Notes: generated by a model not told the origin, from the letters alone. 64,000 bases of DNA from Pikeienuella piscinae (GCF_011044155.1 NZ_CP049056.1:1364001-1428000), one strand, 5' to 3'; shown: positions 28,301-37,109, counted from the stretch's first letter. Numbers and translations are program-made.

Positions 28301-29428
28301 ATGCCAGACGAAAGAGAGAGAAAGCAGGGCGCGCTTGGACGCCGCCTCGCCATCGCCCTCATCGCTGCGCTGAGTTTTTGCGCCTCGCCCGAGGGGCTGG
28401 CGCGGCTGGAGCTCGCCCCCGACCGCGCCGAAGCCGCGATGCAGGGCGGCGGCGACCGCGCGGAGCGGCGCGGCGAACGGCGCCAGCGCGCCGGGCGCGA
28501 CGAGCGCCGCAGCCGGAAGGAGGGCCGCGCCGAGCGAGGCGGGAACGCCGGTCGAAACGCCGACCGCGCCGAGCGCCGCCGGGGGCGCGGCGACGCGAAC
28601 ATGGAGCGCGAGCGACGGCGTAACCGTCAGGCGCGCGACCGGGCGGCGCAGAACACCGTTCCGGGGCGCGGCGACCAGCGGGTCGAACGCGACCGGCGCA
28701 GCAACCGGCTCGCCCGCGACCGGGCGGCGCGCGAACGCATCCCCGGCCGGGGCGATCAGAGGGTCGAACGCGACCGGCGCGGACCTGACGCGCGCGGGCG
28801 CGGCGGGAACGGGCGCGACGCGCGCAACCACCCGCCCGGCCGGCGCCATGCGCATCGGGGCGATCGCCATCGCCACTGGCGCGGCGATCGCGGCCACCGG
28901 CGCGGCCGCTACTGGCGCGGACGCGGCTGGCGGCCGCCCCATTACCGCGCGCCCTATTATCGCCGTCCGCATCCATACTGGGGCGATTATTACTATTCGC
29001 CGTTCTGGGGCTGGTATTTCACCGCGCCGCTCGCCGCAGCGACGCTGGTCTATGTCGCGACGCCGCCAGCGGATGAAGTCTGCGAGCCCGTCTTTCTTTA
29101 TGGTGAGCGGCATCTGGATTGCGGCGGCGTCCTCTACAGACCGACATCCTATCGCGACGAGATCGTGTACGAGATCCTGCCGGAGAGCAGGGACGAGGCG
29201 CGCCCGTCGCGCCCGGGCGTCACGATGATGCTGACCTCGCCCCGGATGCGCGGCGAGGACATCCGCGAACTCCAGTATTCGCTGCGCTCGCGCGGCTACC
29301 TGCCCGGCCCGGCGGACGGGGTGTTTGGCCCAGCGACCGAGCGCGCGGTGCGCGAATTTCAGCGCAATCGCGGGCTCCGGCCGACCGGACGGGTGGACGC
29401 GGAGACGGCGCGCCAGCTCGAGCTCTGA
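28301..29428 (+). CDS. Arg-rich secreted protein with C-terminal peptidoglycan-binding domain
   Basis: The 375-residue protein has an N-terminal hydrophobic signal (AIALIAALSFCASPEG). A long Arg/Gly/Asp-rich low-complexity region (~50-240) follows, including two 27-residue repeats with PGRGDQRVERDRR. Next come a Tyr/Trp-rich hydrophobic segment and a PG_binding_1 domain at the end (REFQRNRGLRPTGRVDAETARQLEL area). It starts at ATG 28301 with a GGAGGGCGACG site. It is likely periplasmic or surface-bound via cell wall contact. The very basic middle could bind anionic polymers. It sits between the ALDH and SDR genes without overlap. Confidence 0.7.
   Translation: MPDERERKQGALGRRLAIALIAALSFCASPEGLARLELAPDRAEAAMQGGGDRAERRGERRQRAGRDERRSRKEGRAERGGNAGRNADRAERRRGRGDANMERERRRNRQARDRAAQNTVPGRGDQRVERDRRSNRLARDRAARERIPGRGDQRVERDRRGPDARGRGGNGRDARNHPPGRRHAHRGDRHRHWRGDRGHRRGRYWRGRGWRPPHYRAPYYRRPHPYWGDYYYSPFWGWYFTAPLAAATLVYVATPPADEVCEPVFLYGERHLDCGGVLYRPTSYRDEIVYEILPESRDEARPSRPGVTMMLTSPRMRGEDIRELQYSLRSRGYLPGPADGVFGPATERAVREFQRNRGLRPTGRVDAETARQLEL
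28634..28795 (+). repeat. Two tandem 81-base coding repeats
   Basis: The sequence CGCGACCGGGCGGCGC recurs at 28634 and 28715, exactly 81 bases (27 codons) apart. The following residues (PGRGDQRVERDRR) are identical in both copies. The repeat keeps frame, consistent with in-frame duplication. Confidence 0.65.
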
Positions 29429-29511
29429 ACCCCGGCCAGTGCGCGCTTGCGCCGCCCGGCGCGCCCGGCGCATCATCGGCGCCGCAAACGCATGTCAGGG
29501 GATGGAGCGAG

Positions 29512-30258
29512 ATGAGACTGAAGGGCAAGACCGCCATCGTCACGGGCGGCGCGCAGGGGTTCGGCGGCGGCATCGTGGACAAGTTCATTGCCGAAGGCGC
29601 GCGCGTTCTGGTCGCCGACATCCAAGGCGACAAGGCGGCGGCGAAGGCGAAGGAAGCCGGGAACGCCGCCTCGCATTGCGCGGTGGATGTCGCGAAGGGC
29701 GAAAGCGTCGAAGCGATGATGAAGGCGGCGATGGACGCTTTCGGCCATATCGACATTCTGGTGAACAACGCCGGGATCACCCATCTGCCGACGCCGATGG
29801 AGGATGTGACCGAGGAGGAGTTCGACCGCGTCCTCGCGGTCAACGCCAAATCGGTCTATCTTTGCGCGCGCCATATCGTCCCGCACATGAAGGGACGCAT
29901 GACCGGCGCGATCGTCAATATCGCCTCCACCGCCGGGATTTCGCCGCGCCCGAATCTCAACTGGTACAACGCCTCCAAGGGCTGGATGATCACCGCGACC
30001 AAGACCATGGCCGTGGAGCTCGCGCCCTTCGGCGTGCGTGTCAACGCGCTCTGCCCGGTGGCGGGGGAGACGCCGCTGCTGAAAAGCTTCCTTGGCGAGG
30101 ACACGCCGGAGATGCGGGCGAAATTCCTCGCGACGATCCCGCTGGGCCGGTTCTCGCAGCCGTCCGACCTCGGCAATTGCGCCGCGTTCCTCTGCTCGGA
30201 GGAGGCCGCGATGGTCACCGGGGTCGCGATGGAGGTGGACGGGGGGCGCTGCATTTGA
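29512..30258 (+). CDS. SDR family oxidoreductase
   Basis: The 248-residue classical short-chain dehydrogenase has TGGAQGFGGG cofactor motif at residues ~11-20, NNAG near residue 85, and catalytic YNASK with a preceding Ser (IASTAG). It starts at ATG 29512 with GGAG upstream. Its stop overlaps the start of the P1 peptidase gene. Substrates of this family are usually secondary alcohols or ketones; here it may act in the same pathway as the ALDH. Confidence 0.9.
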   Translation: MRLKGKTAIVTGGAQGFGGGIVDKFIAEGARVLVADIQGDKAAAKAKEAGNAASHCAVDVAKGESVEAMMKAAMDAFGHIDILVNNAGITHLPTPMEDVTEEEFDRVLAVNAKSVYLCARHIVPHMKGRMTGAIVNIASTAGISPRPNLNWYNASKGWMITATKTMAVELAPFGVRVNALCPVAGETPLLKSFLGEDTPEMRAKFLATIPLGRFSQPSDLGNCAAFLCSEEAAMVTGVAMEVDGGRCI

Positions 30259-31265
30259 CCCGCGCCTACCGGCCCGGCCCGCGCAATCTTCTGACCGATG
30301 TCGAAGGGCTGAAGGTCGGCGGCGCGGAGGACCGGCGCGTCAAGACCGGCGTCAGCGTGGTGACGGCGGACGCTCCGTTCACCGCCGGCGTCGCGGTGAT
30401 GGGCGGGGCGCCCGGAACGCGCGATGTCGAACTGCTCGCCCCCGACAAGACGGTGCAGGGGGTCGACGCGCTGGTGCTTTCCGGCGGCTCGGCCTTCGGG
30501 CTCGACGCCGCCTCGGGGGTGATGGCGGGGCTGAAGGCGGCGGGGCGCGGGTTTCTCGCCGCCGGAGTCCGGGTGCCGATCACGCCGACGGCGATTATTT
30601 TCGATCTTGCGAATGGCGGCGACAAGGACTGGGCGGAGTCCCCTTACCCCGCTCTGGGGCGCGCGGCGCTGGCCGCGGCGGGGGCGGATTTCGCGATCGG
30701 GACGGCCGGGGCCGGCGTCGGCGCGACGATCGCCGGGATGAAGGGCGGGCTGGGTTCAACCTCGCTCGTCCTCCCGTCGGGCGCGACGGTCGGCGCGCTG
30801 GTGGCGGTCAACGCGCTTGGCGGCGCGGTGGTTCCGGGCGGGCGGCGGTTCTGGGCCGCGCCCTATGAGATCGGGGCGGAGTTCGGCGGGCTCGGGCTGG
30901 CGGGCGCGGCGCCGGAGACGGCCGCGCTCTTCGAGACAAAGGCGGGCGCGCCGGCGGCGGGGCTGAACACGACGATCGCGGTCGTCGCGACCGACGCCGC
31001 GCTCGACAAGGCGGGGGCGACGCGCATGGCCTGGGCCGCGCATGACGGCGTCGGCCGGGCGCTGGTTCCGGCCCACACGCCCTATGACGGCGACCTCGTC
31101 TTCGCCGCCTCGACCGGGGCGCGCCCGCTCACCGGCGATCCGCTTGAGACGCTCGCCATCGGCCACGCCGCCGCGATCTGCCTCGCCCGCGCGATCGCGC
31201 GGGCGGTGTATGAAGCGACCCCGGCGCCGGGGGACGGGGTTCCGTGCTGGCGCGAGGGGGGGTGA
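30255..31265 (+). CDS. P1 family peptidase (DmpA/NylC-like, self-processing)
   Basis: The ~336-residue protein belongs to the N-terminal-nucleophile P1 family. It shows the VEGLKVG start, LSGGSAFGLDAASGV, GTAGAGVGATIAGMKGG and the self-cleavage region GLNTTIAVVATDA. Cleavage between Asn238 and Thr239 would free the nucleophile Thr. Relatives include DmpA aminopeptidase, beta-aminopeptidases and the nylon-oligomer hydrolase NylC, which all split amide bonds. The proposed TTG start at 30255 overlaps the SDR stop; a later start cannot be excluded. It probably cleaves an amide or peptide in the cytoplasm. Confidence 0.85.
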   Translation: MTRAYRPGPRNLLTDVEGLKVGGAEDRRVKTGVSVVTADAPFTAGVAVMGGAPGTRDVELLAPDKTVQGVDALVLSGGSAFGLDAASGVMAGLKAAGRGFLAAGVRVPITPTAIIFDLANGGDKDWAESPYPALGRAALAAAGADFAIGTAGAGVGATIAGMKGGLGSTSLVLPSGATVGALVAVNALGGAVVPGGRRFWAAPYEIGAEFGGLGLAGAAPETAALFETKAGAPAAGLNTTIAVVATDAALDKAGATRMAWAAHDGVGRALVPAHTPYDGDLVFAASTGARPLTGDPLETLAIGHAAAICLARAIARAVYEATPAPGDGVPCWREGG

Positions 31266-31305
31266 GAGAAGGCGCCGGCGGCCCGGTTCGCCGGAAAGGA
31301 CGCCC

Positions 31306-31533
31306 CTAGGCGCAGCAGGAACCGCCCTCCTGAATCGGCGGGCACGGGACGGTCGCGTAGGAGCAAAAGACGCAGCAATCGCCCTTTTTCGGCTTCAGGA
31401 CGGCCTTGCACCCCTTGCAGTCATAGAACCACTGGCAGGCGTCCGTCGGCATGATCTCCGTCTCCGCATGGCCGCAGAGAGGGCAGGTGATCGTCGATGA
31501 GAGAACTATTTCCGGCGCGTCTTCATTCGCCAT
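31306..31533 (-). CDS. GDCCVxC domain-containing Cys-rich protein
   Basis: The 75-residue protein contains CPLCGH, a CKGCK pair, the diagnostic GDCCVFCSY segment and a final CCA. Ten Cys residues in a protein this small indicate thiol-based metal binding. Family members are recurrent neighbours of mercury genes, and some homologues use selenocysteine; this copy has Cys codons only. It overlaps the merF gene by 28 bases, so the two are co-translated. It may chelate Hg(II) delivered by MerF (inference). Confidence 0.8.
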   Translation of the reverse strand: MANEDAPEIVLSSTITCPLCGHAETEIMPTDACQWFYDCKGCKAVLKPKKGDCCVFCSYATVPCPPIQEGGSCCA

Positions 31534-31718
31534 AGCGAAACCCCCGCGAGAACGAGAAACCCGGCCAGAACCGGCAGCAGGACGGCGTCATTATAGACCA
31601 CGCCGAGAAATCCGGCGAGGCCGAGAGCGGGGAGGACGACCGGCAGAAGCGGCGTGAAGCAGCAGAGCGCCGCAAGAACGGTTCCGCCGATTCCGAACGT
31701 CAGCAACTTGTTCCTCAT
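31506..31718 (-). CDS. merF: Mercuric ion transport protein MerF
   Basis: The 70-residue protein has two membrane helices, the first carrying the vicinal Cys pair in LAALCCFTPLLP that binds Hg(II). The basic C-terminal tail (WRMKTRRK) suits an inner-membrane location. MerF normally passes Hg(II) to the reductase MerA, but no merA or merT/merP is present in the window. It is followed by the GDCCVxC gene and transcribed away from the divergent MerR. Confidence 0.85.
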   Translation of the reverse strand: MRNKLLTFGIGGTVLAALCCFTPLLPVVLPALGLAGFLGVVYNDAVLLPVLAGFLVLAGVSLWRMKTRRK

Positions 31719-31819
31719 CGCGGCGACCTCCCCCGGCCGGGGCTGTCCGGAAAGCGCGGGTGGCGCCAGGCGGGCGCCGGGACTTTCCCTCGGAAACCGG
31801 CGTCGGCGCTCACGGAAGT

Positions 31820-32302
31820 TTGGGTTGCTTCGGCATCCATGGCGGTTCTCTAGTCCCTGTCGCGGCTACAGGAGCAAGCAATATTTTTCCGATCGGCCAA
31901 GCCTCAGCACGCAGTGGCGTCGGGATCGAAACGATCCGCTATTACGAGCGCAGAGGCGTCGTGGGCGCGCCGGGGCGCTCGGCGGCGGGCCGCCGGCTTT
32001 ACAGCAATGATGAAATCGCGCGGCTCCGCTTCGTCAAACGCTGCCGCGCACTCGGGTTTTCAATCCCGACAATCCGGATCTTTCTGTCGATGACGCCCGA
32101 CCGGGGCCAATCCTGCGCCGAGGTCAAGGCGATGGCCGGGGATCACCTTCGGGAGATCGACCGCAGGATCGAGAGCCTGACGACGCTGAGATCGGCCTTG
32201 CGGCGCCTTTCAGAATCCTGCGACGCCGGCGAGACGAATTGCCCGATGCTTGACGAGTTGATGAGCGATGACGCGGACGCGCGCGCCGGTGAAACTGCGT
32301 AG
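31820..32302 (+). CDS. MerR family metal-responsive regulator
   Basis: The N-terminal MerR helix-turn-helix is clear (FPIGQASARSGVGIETIRYYERRG). The dimerisation helix region follows and ends with a Cys-containing loop (SCDAGETNCPML) plus an earlier Cys (GQSCAEVK). Three Cys of this kind form the Hg(II) site in MerR, though here the last two are seven rather than nine positions apart. The start is uncertain: the conserved domain begins at 31886, the nearest standard start in frame is TTG at 31820, and an ATT lies at 31883. It should activate the merF promoter when metal binds. Confidence 0.75.
   Translation: MGCFGIHGGSLVPVAATGASNIFPIGQASARSGVGIETIRYYERRGVVGAPGRSAAGRRLYSNDEIARLRFVKRCRALGFSIPTIRIFLSMTPDRGQSCAEVKAMAGDHLREIDRRIESLTTLRSALRRLSESCDAGETNCPMLDELMSDDADARAGETA
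31847..31877 (-). promoter_or_regulatory. MerR-type promoter of the merF operon
   Basis: On the minus strand, -35 TTGCTC (31872-31877) and -10 TAGAGA (31847-31852) are separated by 19 bases, the long spacer characteristic of MerR-activated promoters. Inside it lies the inverted repeat CCTGT-N7-ACAGG (31856-31872). It points toward merF, whose start is about 130 bases away. Confidence 0.65.
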
Positions 32303-32341
32303 GGGGACGAGCCGGCCGCCGCCCCCCTGCCCCGGTTCGCC

Positions 32342-33625
32342 CTACGCGCCGAGCAGCCGCGGCAGGGTGAGCGAGATCGCGGGAACGAAGGTGATCATCA
32401 TCAATGCGACGAGAATCGCCAGATAGAACGGCCAGATCGTTCGCACCGCCTTCTCGATCGGCAGCTTGCCGACCGCGCATCCGACGAACAGGCACGCCCC
32501 GACCGGCGGCGTGCAGAGGCCGAGACCGAGGTTCACCATCAACATCATGCCGAATTGCAGCGGGTCCATGCCGAGGTTGCTGGCGACCGGCAGGAAAATC
32601 GGCGTGCAGATCAGGATCAGCGCGGCCATGTCCATGATCATCCCCAGGATCAGGAGGACGGCGTTGATCATCAACAGGATCATGATCGGGTCGTCGGTGA
32701 TTCCGGTGAGGAGCGCCACTGTCTTGTCCGGCACCCGGTAGAAGGTGAGCATATAGGCGAAGGCGCCGGCGCAGGCGATCAGGATCATGACCATCGCCGT
32801 GGTCCGCACCGACTGCCTGACGGCGACCTTGAACGTCTCCCAGTTGATGCTCCGGTAGACCAGCAGCGTCACCACGAAGGCGTAGATGGTTCCGAACGCC
32901 CCGGATTCGGTGACCGTGAAGACGCCGGAGAGCACGCCTCCGACGATGATGACAGCGGTGAACAGACCTGGAATCGCGCCGACGAAGCTGAGCCCGAGCA
33001 CGGTCCAGCCCGGGAACTTTTCGGCGCGATAGCCGCGACGCACCGCGACGACATAGGCGGCCACGGCCAGGCAAAGACACATCAGCACGCCGGGGACGAC
33101 CCCGGCGAGAAAGAGCTTGGAGATCGAGATTCCGCCACCCGCCGCGATGGCGAAGATGATCATGTTGTGGCTCGGCGGGATGATAATGCCGGCGATCGAC
33201 GAGGTAACGGTGACATTCACGGCGTAGTCGGCGTCGTATCCCTTCTCCTTCATCACCGGCACCAGGATCGATCCCAGCGCCGAGATGTCGGCGACCGCAG
33301 AGCCGGAGATGCCGCCGAACAGCATCGACGAGAACACGTTGACGATGCCGAGCCCGCCCCGGACCGCCCCGACCGCCGCCGAGGCGAAACGGACGAGGCG
33401 TATCGCGATGCCGCCGTGGAACATCAACTCTCCGGCGAAGATGAAGAACGGGATCGCCATCAGCGAAAAGACGTTGATGCCCGAGACGATCCGCTGGAAG
33501 CCGATCATCAGCGGCAGCCCTTCGAACCAGAACGCCGCGATGGCGGAGATGCCCAGCGCGAATGCGACCGGCGTTCCGACCACGACGCAGAAGGCGAAGA
33601 GCCCGAGCAGCAGAAACAGCCCCAT
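32342..33625 (-). CDS. dctM: TRAP transporter large permease (DctM)
   Basis: The 427-residue DctM protein has about 12 membrane segments and the family's MAIPFFIFAGELM, FGGISGSAVADISALG and SSIAGIIIPPSHNMI motifs. The ATG at 33625 has an AGGAG site; the longer upstream frame runs across the small-permease gene and is not coding. It forms the ion-coupled channel of the tripartite importer with DctQ and the DctP-type binding protein upstream. Confidence 0.92.
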   Translation of the reverse strand: MGLFLLLGLFAFCVVVGTPVAFALGISAIAAFWFEGLPLMIGFQRIVSGINVFSLMAIPFFIFAGELMFHGGIAIRLVRFASAAVGAVRGGLGIVNVFSSMLFGGISGSAVADISALGSILVPVMKEKGYDADYAVNVTVTSSIAGIIIPPSHNMIIFAIAAGGGISISKLFLAGVVPGVLMCLCLAVAAYVVAVRRGYRAEKFPGWTVLGLSFVGAIPGLFTAVIIVGGVLSGVFTVTESGAFGTIYAFVVTLLVYRSINWETFKVAVRQSVRTTAMVMILIACAGAFAYMLTFYRVPDKTVALLTGITDDPIMILLMINAVLLILGMIMDMAALILICTPIFLPVASNLGMDPLQFGMMLMVNLGLGLCTPPVGACLFVGCAVGKLPIEKAVRTIWPFYLAILVALMMITFVPAISLTLPRLLGA

Positions 33626-33633
33626 TGCGGCTC

Positions 33634-34179
33634 CTATAGTATGAGGTCGTCGCGTTGATCGCGCCCGAGCGCGAAACGCAGAAGATGGCCGAGCGAGAAC
33701 AGCAGGATCAGCCCTCCACCGATCGTAAGAGGCAGAGATCTGAGGCCCTCGGGCAGGTCGATCAGGGGAATCTGAGAGCGCCATTTGAAGAGCGTCAGCA
33801 GACTTCCGTGCCACAGCATGAGAAACCCGAAACCGGCGAGGAACAGGTCGGTGATGACCACGCAGACGGACCGGAGATGGCGCGGCCCGAAGGTCCGGAA
33901 GGTGGTGACCGAAAGATGCGTGTTCTCGTGAACGCCGACCGCGGCGCCGAAGAAGGCGATCACCATCACGAGCAGCAGCGCGACCTGCTCGACCCAGGTC
34001 GGGGTCGCGTTGAGCACATATCTGCCAAAGACGAGCCAGCCGAAGATCACGGTCAGGACGACCAGCGACACGCCGGCCAGCACCCGGCATAACGCGGCGA
34101 CGCCGTCCAGCGCGGCGTCCATCCATCTGAGGAAGGCCGGGGCGTCCCGGCGTGGGGGCGGGGTGTTCATCCCGAACAT
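33634..34179 (-). CDS. dctQ: TRAP transporter small permease (DctQ)
   Basis: The 181-residue protein has four membrane helices. The FGRYVLNATPTWVEQVALLLVM segment is typical of DctQ, where Trp/Glu contact the large permease. It ends 8 bases before the DctM start. An in-frame ATG three codons later (34170) is an alternative start. Confidence 0.9.
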   Translation of the reverse strand: MFGMNTPPPRRDAPAFLRWMDAALDGVAALCRVLAGVSLVVLTVIFGWLVFGRYVLNATPTWVEQVALLLVMVIAFFGAAVGVHENTHLSVTTFRTFGPRHLRSVCVVITDLFLAGFGFLMLWHGSLLTLFKWRSQIPLIDLPEGLRSLPLTIGGGLILLFSLGHLLRFALGRDQRDDLIL

Positions 34180-34225
34180 ACCGTGGCGCCGCGCCCGGGG
34201 CCGAACCCGGGCGCGGCGCGCCGGA

Positions 34226-35206
34226 TCACTCGGTGGCCTGGATCAGTTCGACCAGCGGACGAAGATCGGGGTTCTTCGCCAGATAATCCTCATAGACCGG
34301 GGCCATCGCCTCCTGAAACGGCGCCTTGTCCGCGATCTCGTTGACGACGACGCCCGCCGCCTCGACCTTCTCGCGGCTCGCCGCTTCGCGTTCGGCCCAG
34401 AGCTGACGCTGCAATTCGGCGGATTCGGCCGCCGCCTCCTTCACCGCCGCCTTCATGTCGTCGGACAGCCCGTTATAGACATCCGCGTTGATGCAGACGC
34501 ATTCGGGGATGATGAGGTGCTGGCTGAGCGAATAATATCCCGCCACCTCGAAATGCCCGGTGGATTCATAGGACGGCCAGTTGTTCTCGGCCCCGTCCAC
34601 GACGCCGGTCTTGAGCGCCTGGTAGACCTCCGCGAAGGCCATCGGAGAGGGGTTGCCGCCAAGCTGCGCGATCATGCCGGAATAGAGGTCGTTGTTCATG
34701 ACGCGGACTTTCATCCCCTGCACGTCCTCGGGCGTGTTGATCGGCTTGGCGCCATTGTAGAAGGAGCGGGCGCCGGCGTCGTACCAGGCCAGCGGCACCA
34801 GGCCCTCCGCGGCCATGCCCTTCGCGATCATCTCGCCGGCTTCGCCGTCGAGGACGCGGAACATGTGCGGCACGTCCTTGAAGATGAAGGGAAGCGAGAC
34901 GACGTTGGCTTCAGCGGCGATCGGGCCGATCGGGCCGAGGTTGAAGTTGCCGATCTGAAGCCCGCCGAGGCGCACCTGTTCGATCGCGTCCGGCTGGCTG
35001 CCGAGCGTGCCGCCGTGGAACATCTGGAGCGAAATCTCACCGTCCGTCTTTTCCGTCAGCAGTTCGGCGAACTTGTCCATCGCGACAGTGTTCGGGTACC
35101 CCTCGACATGGATGTTCCATCCGCGCCAGTCTGCCGCCGAGGCGCCGAACGCCAGAGACAACGATGCGAGCCCGCCCAGCACGGACGCTTTCAGCATATG
35201 GTTCAT
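34226..35206 (-). CDS. dctP: TRAP transporter substrate-binding protein (DctP type)
   Basis: The 326-residue periplasmic protein has a signal peptide ending at GASAAD and a strong AAGGGAGAG site before the ATG. The family's FHGGTLGSQPDAIEQVRLGGLQ stretch and MNNDLYSGMIAQLGG are present. TRAP binding proteins capture carboxylates, such as C4-dicarboxylates, sugar acids or keto acids; the ligand is not assigned. It lies between the SDR gene upstream and the permease genes downstream. Confidence 0.92.
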   Translation of the reverse strand: MNHMLKASVLGGLASLSLAFGASAADWRGWNIHVEGYPNTVAMDKFAELLTEKTDGEISLQMFHGGTLGSQPDAIEQVRLGGLQIGNFNLGPIGPIAAEANVVSLPFIFKDVPHMFRVLDGEAGEMIAKGMAAEGLVPLAWYDAGARSFYNGAKPINTPEDVQGMKVRVMNNDLYSGMIAQLGGNPSPMAFAEVYQALKTGVVDGAENNWPSYESTGHFEVAGYYSLSQHLIIPECVCINADVYNGLSDDMKAAVKEAAAESAELQRQLWAEREAASREKVEAAGVVVNEIADKAPFQEAMAPVYEDYLAKNPDLRPLVELIQATE

Positions 35207-35254
35207 TCTTCTCTCCCTTGGTTTTGTAGCCGGCGTCCCGTTTGTCGGGGCCGG

Positions 35255-36040
35255 TCAGGAAAACAACGTGCCTCCGTTGATGTCGATATTCGCACCGGTG
35301 ATGAACGCGGCCTCTCCCGACGCCAGGTAGGCGACGAGATTGGCGACGTCCTCCGGCGTTCCTTCACGCTTCAGAGGCGTGACGCCGGCGACGTGCTTGC
35401 GGACTTCGGGCTTCGTGAAGACATTGTGGAAATCGGTGTCGATCATGCCGGGGCAGACCGAGTTGACGCGGATATCCGGCCCCAGCTCCTTCGCCAGTCC
35501 CCGGGTCATCGTCATGACCGCGCCTTTCGAAGCGGCGTAGGCGACCGCGCCCGGCCCGCCGCCGTCGCGCCCGGCCTGGCTGGCCAGACCGATGATGGAG
35601 CCCCCGTTCGTCATGTGCGGAAGCACAGCCTTGACGGCGCGCACAAAGGATGTGGCGTTGAGATCCATCACGCGGTTCCAGTGGTCGAGGTCCATCTCGG
35701 CCATCGTCTTGCGCGCGACGAGCCCGCCGGTGTTGTGAACGAGAATGTCGATCATTCCGCCGAACGCCGCAGCGGTCTCCGCAGCGAGCGCCGCGACATC
35801 CGCGTCGACCGTCATGTCGCCGCGCTTCGCCAGCGCCCGACCGCCGCGCGCCATGATCTCCTCCACGGCGCTCTCGGCCCCTTCGGCGGAACTGTGGTAA
35901 TTGATCGCGACCGCCGCGCCCGCAGCGGCGAGCCGCATGGCGCAGGCCCGGCCGATATCGCGGCCGCCGCCGGTCACGATGGCGGTCTTTCCGGCCAGCG
36001 ACCCGGCCTCGCCCCCCTTATTCGCAGCAACGTCGTTCAT
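35255..36040 (-). CDS. SDR family oxidoreductase
   Basis: The 261-residue classical SDR has cofactor motif [10 protein letters not shown], a NTGG element in place of NNAG (HNTGG), and catalytic Ser and YAASK. The start at 36040 has AAGGGA at good spacing; an ATG five codons earlier lies too close to its own AAGGA. It is the first gene of the TRAP operon, so it probably oxidises the hydroxy-acid or sugar-acid that the transporter imports (inference). Confidence 0.88.
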   Translation of the reverse strand: MNDVAANKGGEAGSLAGKTAIVTGGGRDIGRACAMRLAAAGAAVAINYHSSAEGAESAVEEIMARGGRALAKRGDMTVDADVAALAAETAAAFGGMIDILVHNTGGLVARKTMAEMDLDHWNRVMDLNATSFVRAVKAVLPHMTNGGSIIGLASQAGRDGGGPGAVAYAASKGAVMTMTRGLAKELGPDIRVNSVCPGMIDTDFHNVFTKPEVRKHVAGVTPLKREGTPEDVANLVAYLASGEAAFITGANIDINGGTLFS

Positions 36041-36124
36041 CGCGAGTCCCTTCATTTCCTTCGATGGCGGCGGATTCCACGCGGCTCCGGCCAGCCTTTC
36101 TTGAATCGTCGGGTTGAAAGGATG

Positions 36125-36146
36125 ACTAGTATGCTAGTATTGTCAA
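36125..36146 (-). promoter_or_regulatory. Candidate GntR operator overlapping a -35 element
   Basis: ACTAG-TATG-CTAGT (36125-36138) is an inverted repeat in the divergent gap. On the minus strand it lies just after a perfect TTGACA (36141-36146), which would be the -35 box of the SDR-TRAP promoter. Binding of the divergent GntR protein would block that promoter. Confidence 0.55.
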
Positions 36147-36246
36147 GCCCGGTCGGCGAGGCTGCCCCGGAGGAGCGAGGACCGACCGGAAGGTCGCGCA
36201 GGCCTTCGCGGATCGCAGGACATGACCCGAACAACGAAGGCGCGAT

Positions 36247-36927
36247 ATGACGCAAATCGCTGAATTACCTGAACGCCGCACCACAACGGACCTGGTCTTC
36301 GACAGTCTGCACGACGATATCGTGGCGCTGAACCTGCTGCCGGGCGCGAAACTCTCGGAGGCCGAGATCGCGCGCCGCTTCGGCGTATCGCGCCAGCCGG
36401 TTCGCGACGCCTTCAACCGGCTGGCGAATCTGGACCTGCTGCTCATTCGCCCCCAGCGGGCGACCGAGGTCCGCGGCTTCTCGATGGCGAGCATCACCCA
36501 TGCGCGGTTTGTGCGCCTCGCGGTCGAACTGGAGGTGATCCGCCGCGCCTGCGCCGTGTGGGATGACCGGTGCGCGGAGACCCTGAGGCGGAATCTCGAC
36601 CGCCAGGAAAAGGCGGTCGCGGCGGGCGTCGCCGAGACCTTCCACGAGCTGGATCAGCAGTTCCACGAACTGATCTGTGAACATGGCGGCTCGCCCCTGG
36701 CGATCCAGACAATCAGGGAATGCAAGCAGAAGGTCGACCGTCTCTGCGTACTCAGCCTCGGGCGCGCGCGTGAGGCGGCGACGCTGCTGGGGGATCACCG
36801 CAACCTCGCCGCCGCCCTTGCGGCCGGCTCGGTGGAGGAGGCCGTCGCGATCACCCGGCTTCACCTGACCCGGCTGGACGCCACCATAGAAGAGATCCAG
36901 CGCACGCACTCCGAATATTTCGAATGA
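36247..36927 (+). CDS. GntR family regulator with FCD domain
   Basis: The 226-residue protein has an N-terminal GntR winged helix (LSEAEIARRFGVSRQPVRDAFNRLANLDLL) and a C-terminal all-helical FCD ligand domain with metal-binding His candidates. It is divergent from the SDR-TRAP operon, and the common arrangement is repression until the imported acid or its product binds. It ends the rightward unit, as the next gene is 180 bases away. Confidence 0.88.
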   Translation: MTQIAELPERRTTTDLVFDSLHDDIVALNLLPGAKLSEAEIARRFGVSRQPVRDAFNRLANLDLLLIRPQRATEVRGFSMASITHARFVRLAVELEVIRRACAVWDDRCAETLRRNLDRQEKAVAAGVAETFHELDQQFHELICEHGGSPLAIQTIRECKQKVDRLCVLSLGRAREAATLLGDHRNLAAALAAGSVEEAVAITRLHLTRLDATIEEIQRTHSEYFE

Positions 36928-37109
36928 GCGCGACCTCCTCCGGGCCGGCGGGCGATCGGACGGGGGTCCGGTTGCGCTGAATTTCAATCGAAGGTAACGC
37001 AGGCTTCAGAAGGTTCTGAGGCCGAGCCAGAGACACCCGGATTACCTCATCGCGCAATTGTTCCAGGGCGCTTGAGAAGCGGCGACGGCAATCGGGAGAG
37101 ACGGGTTCA

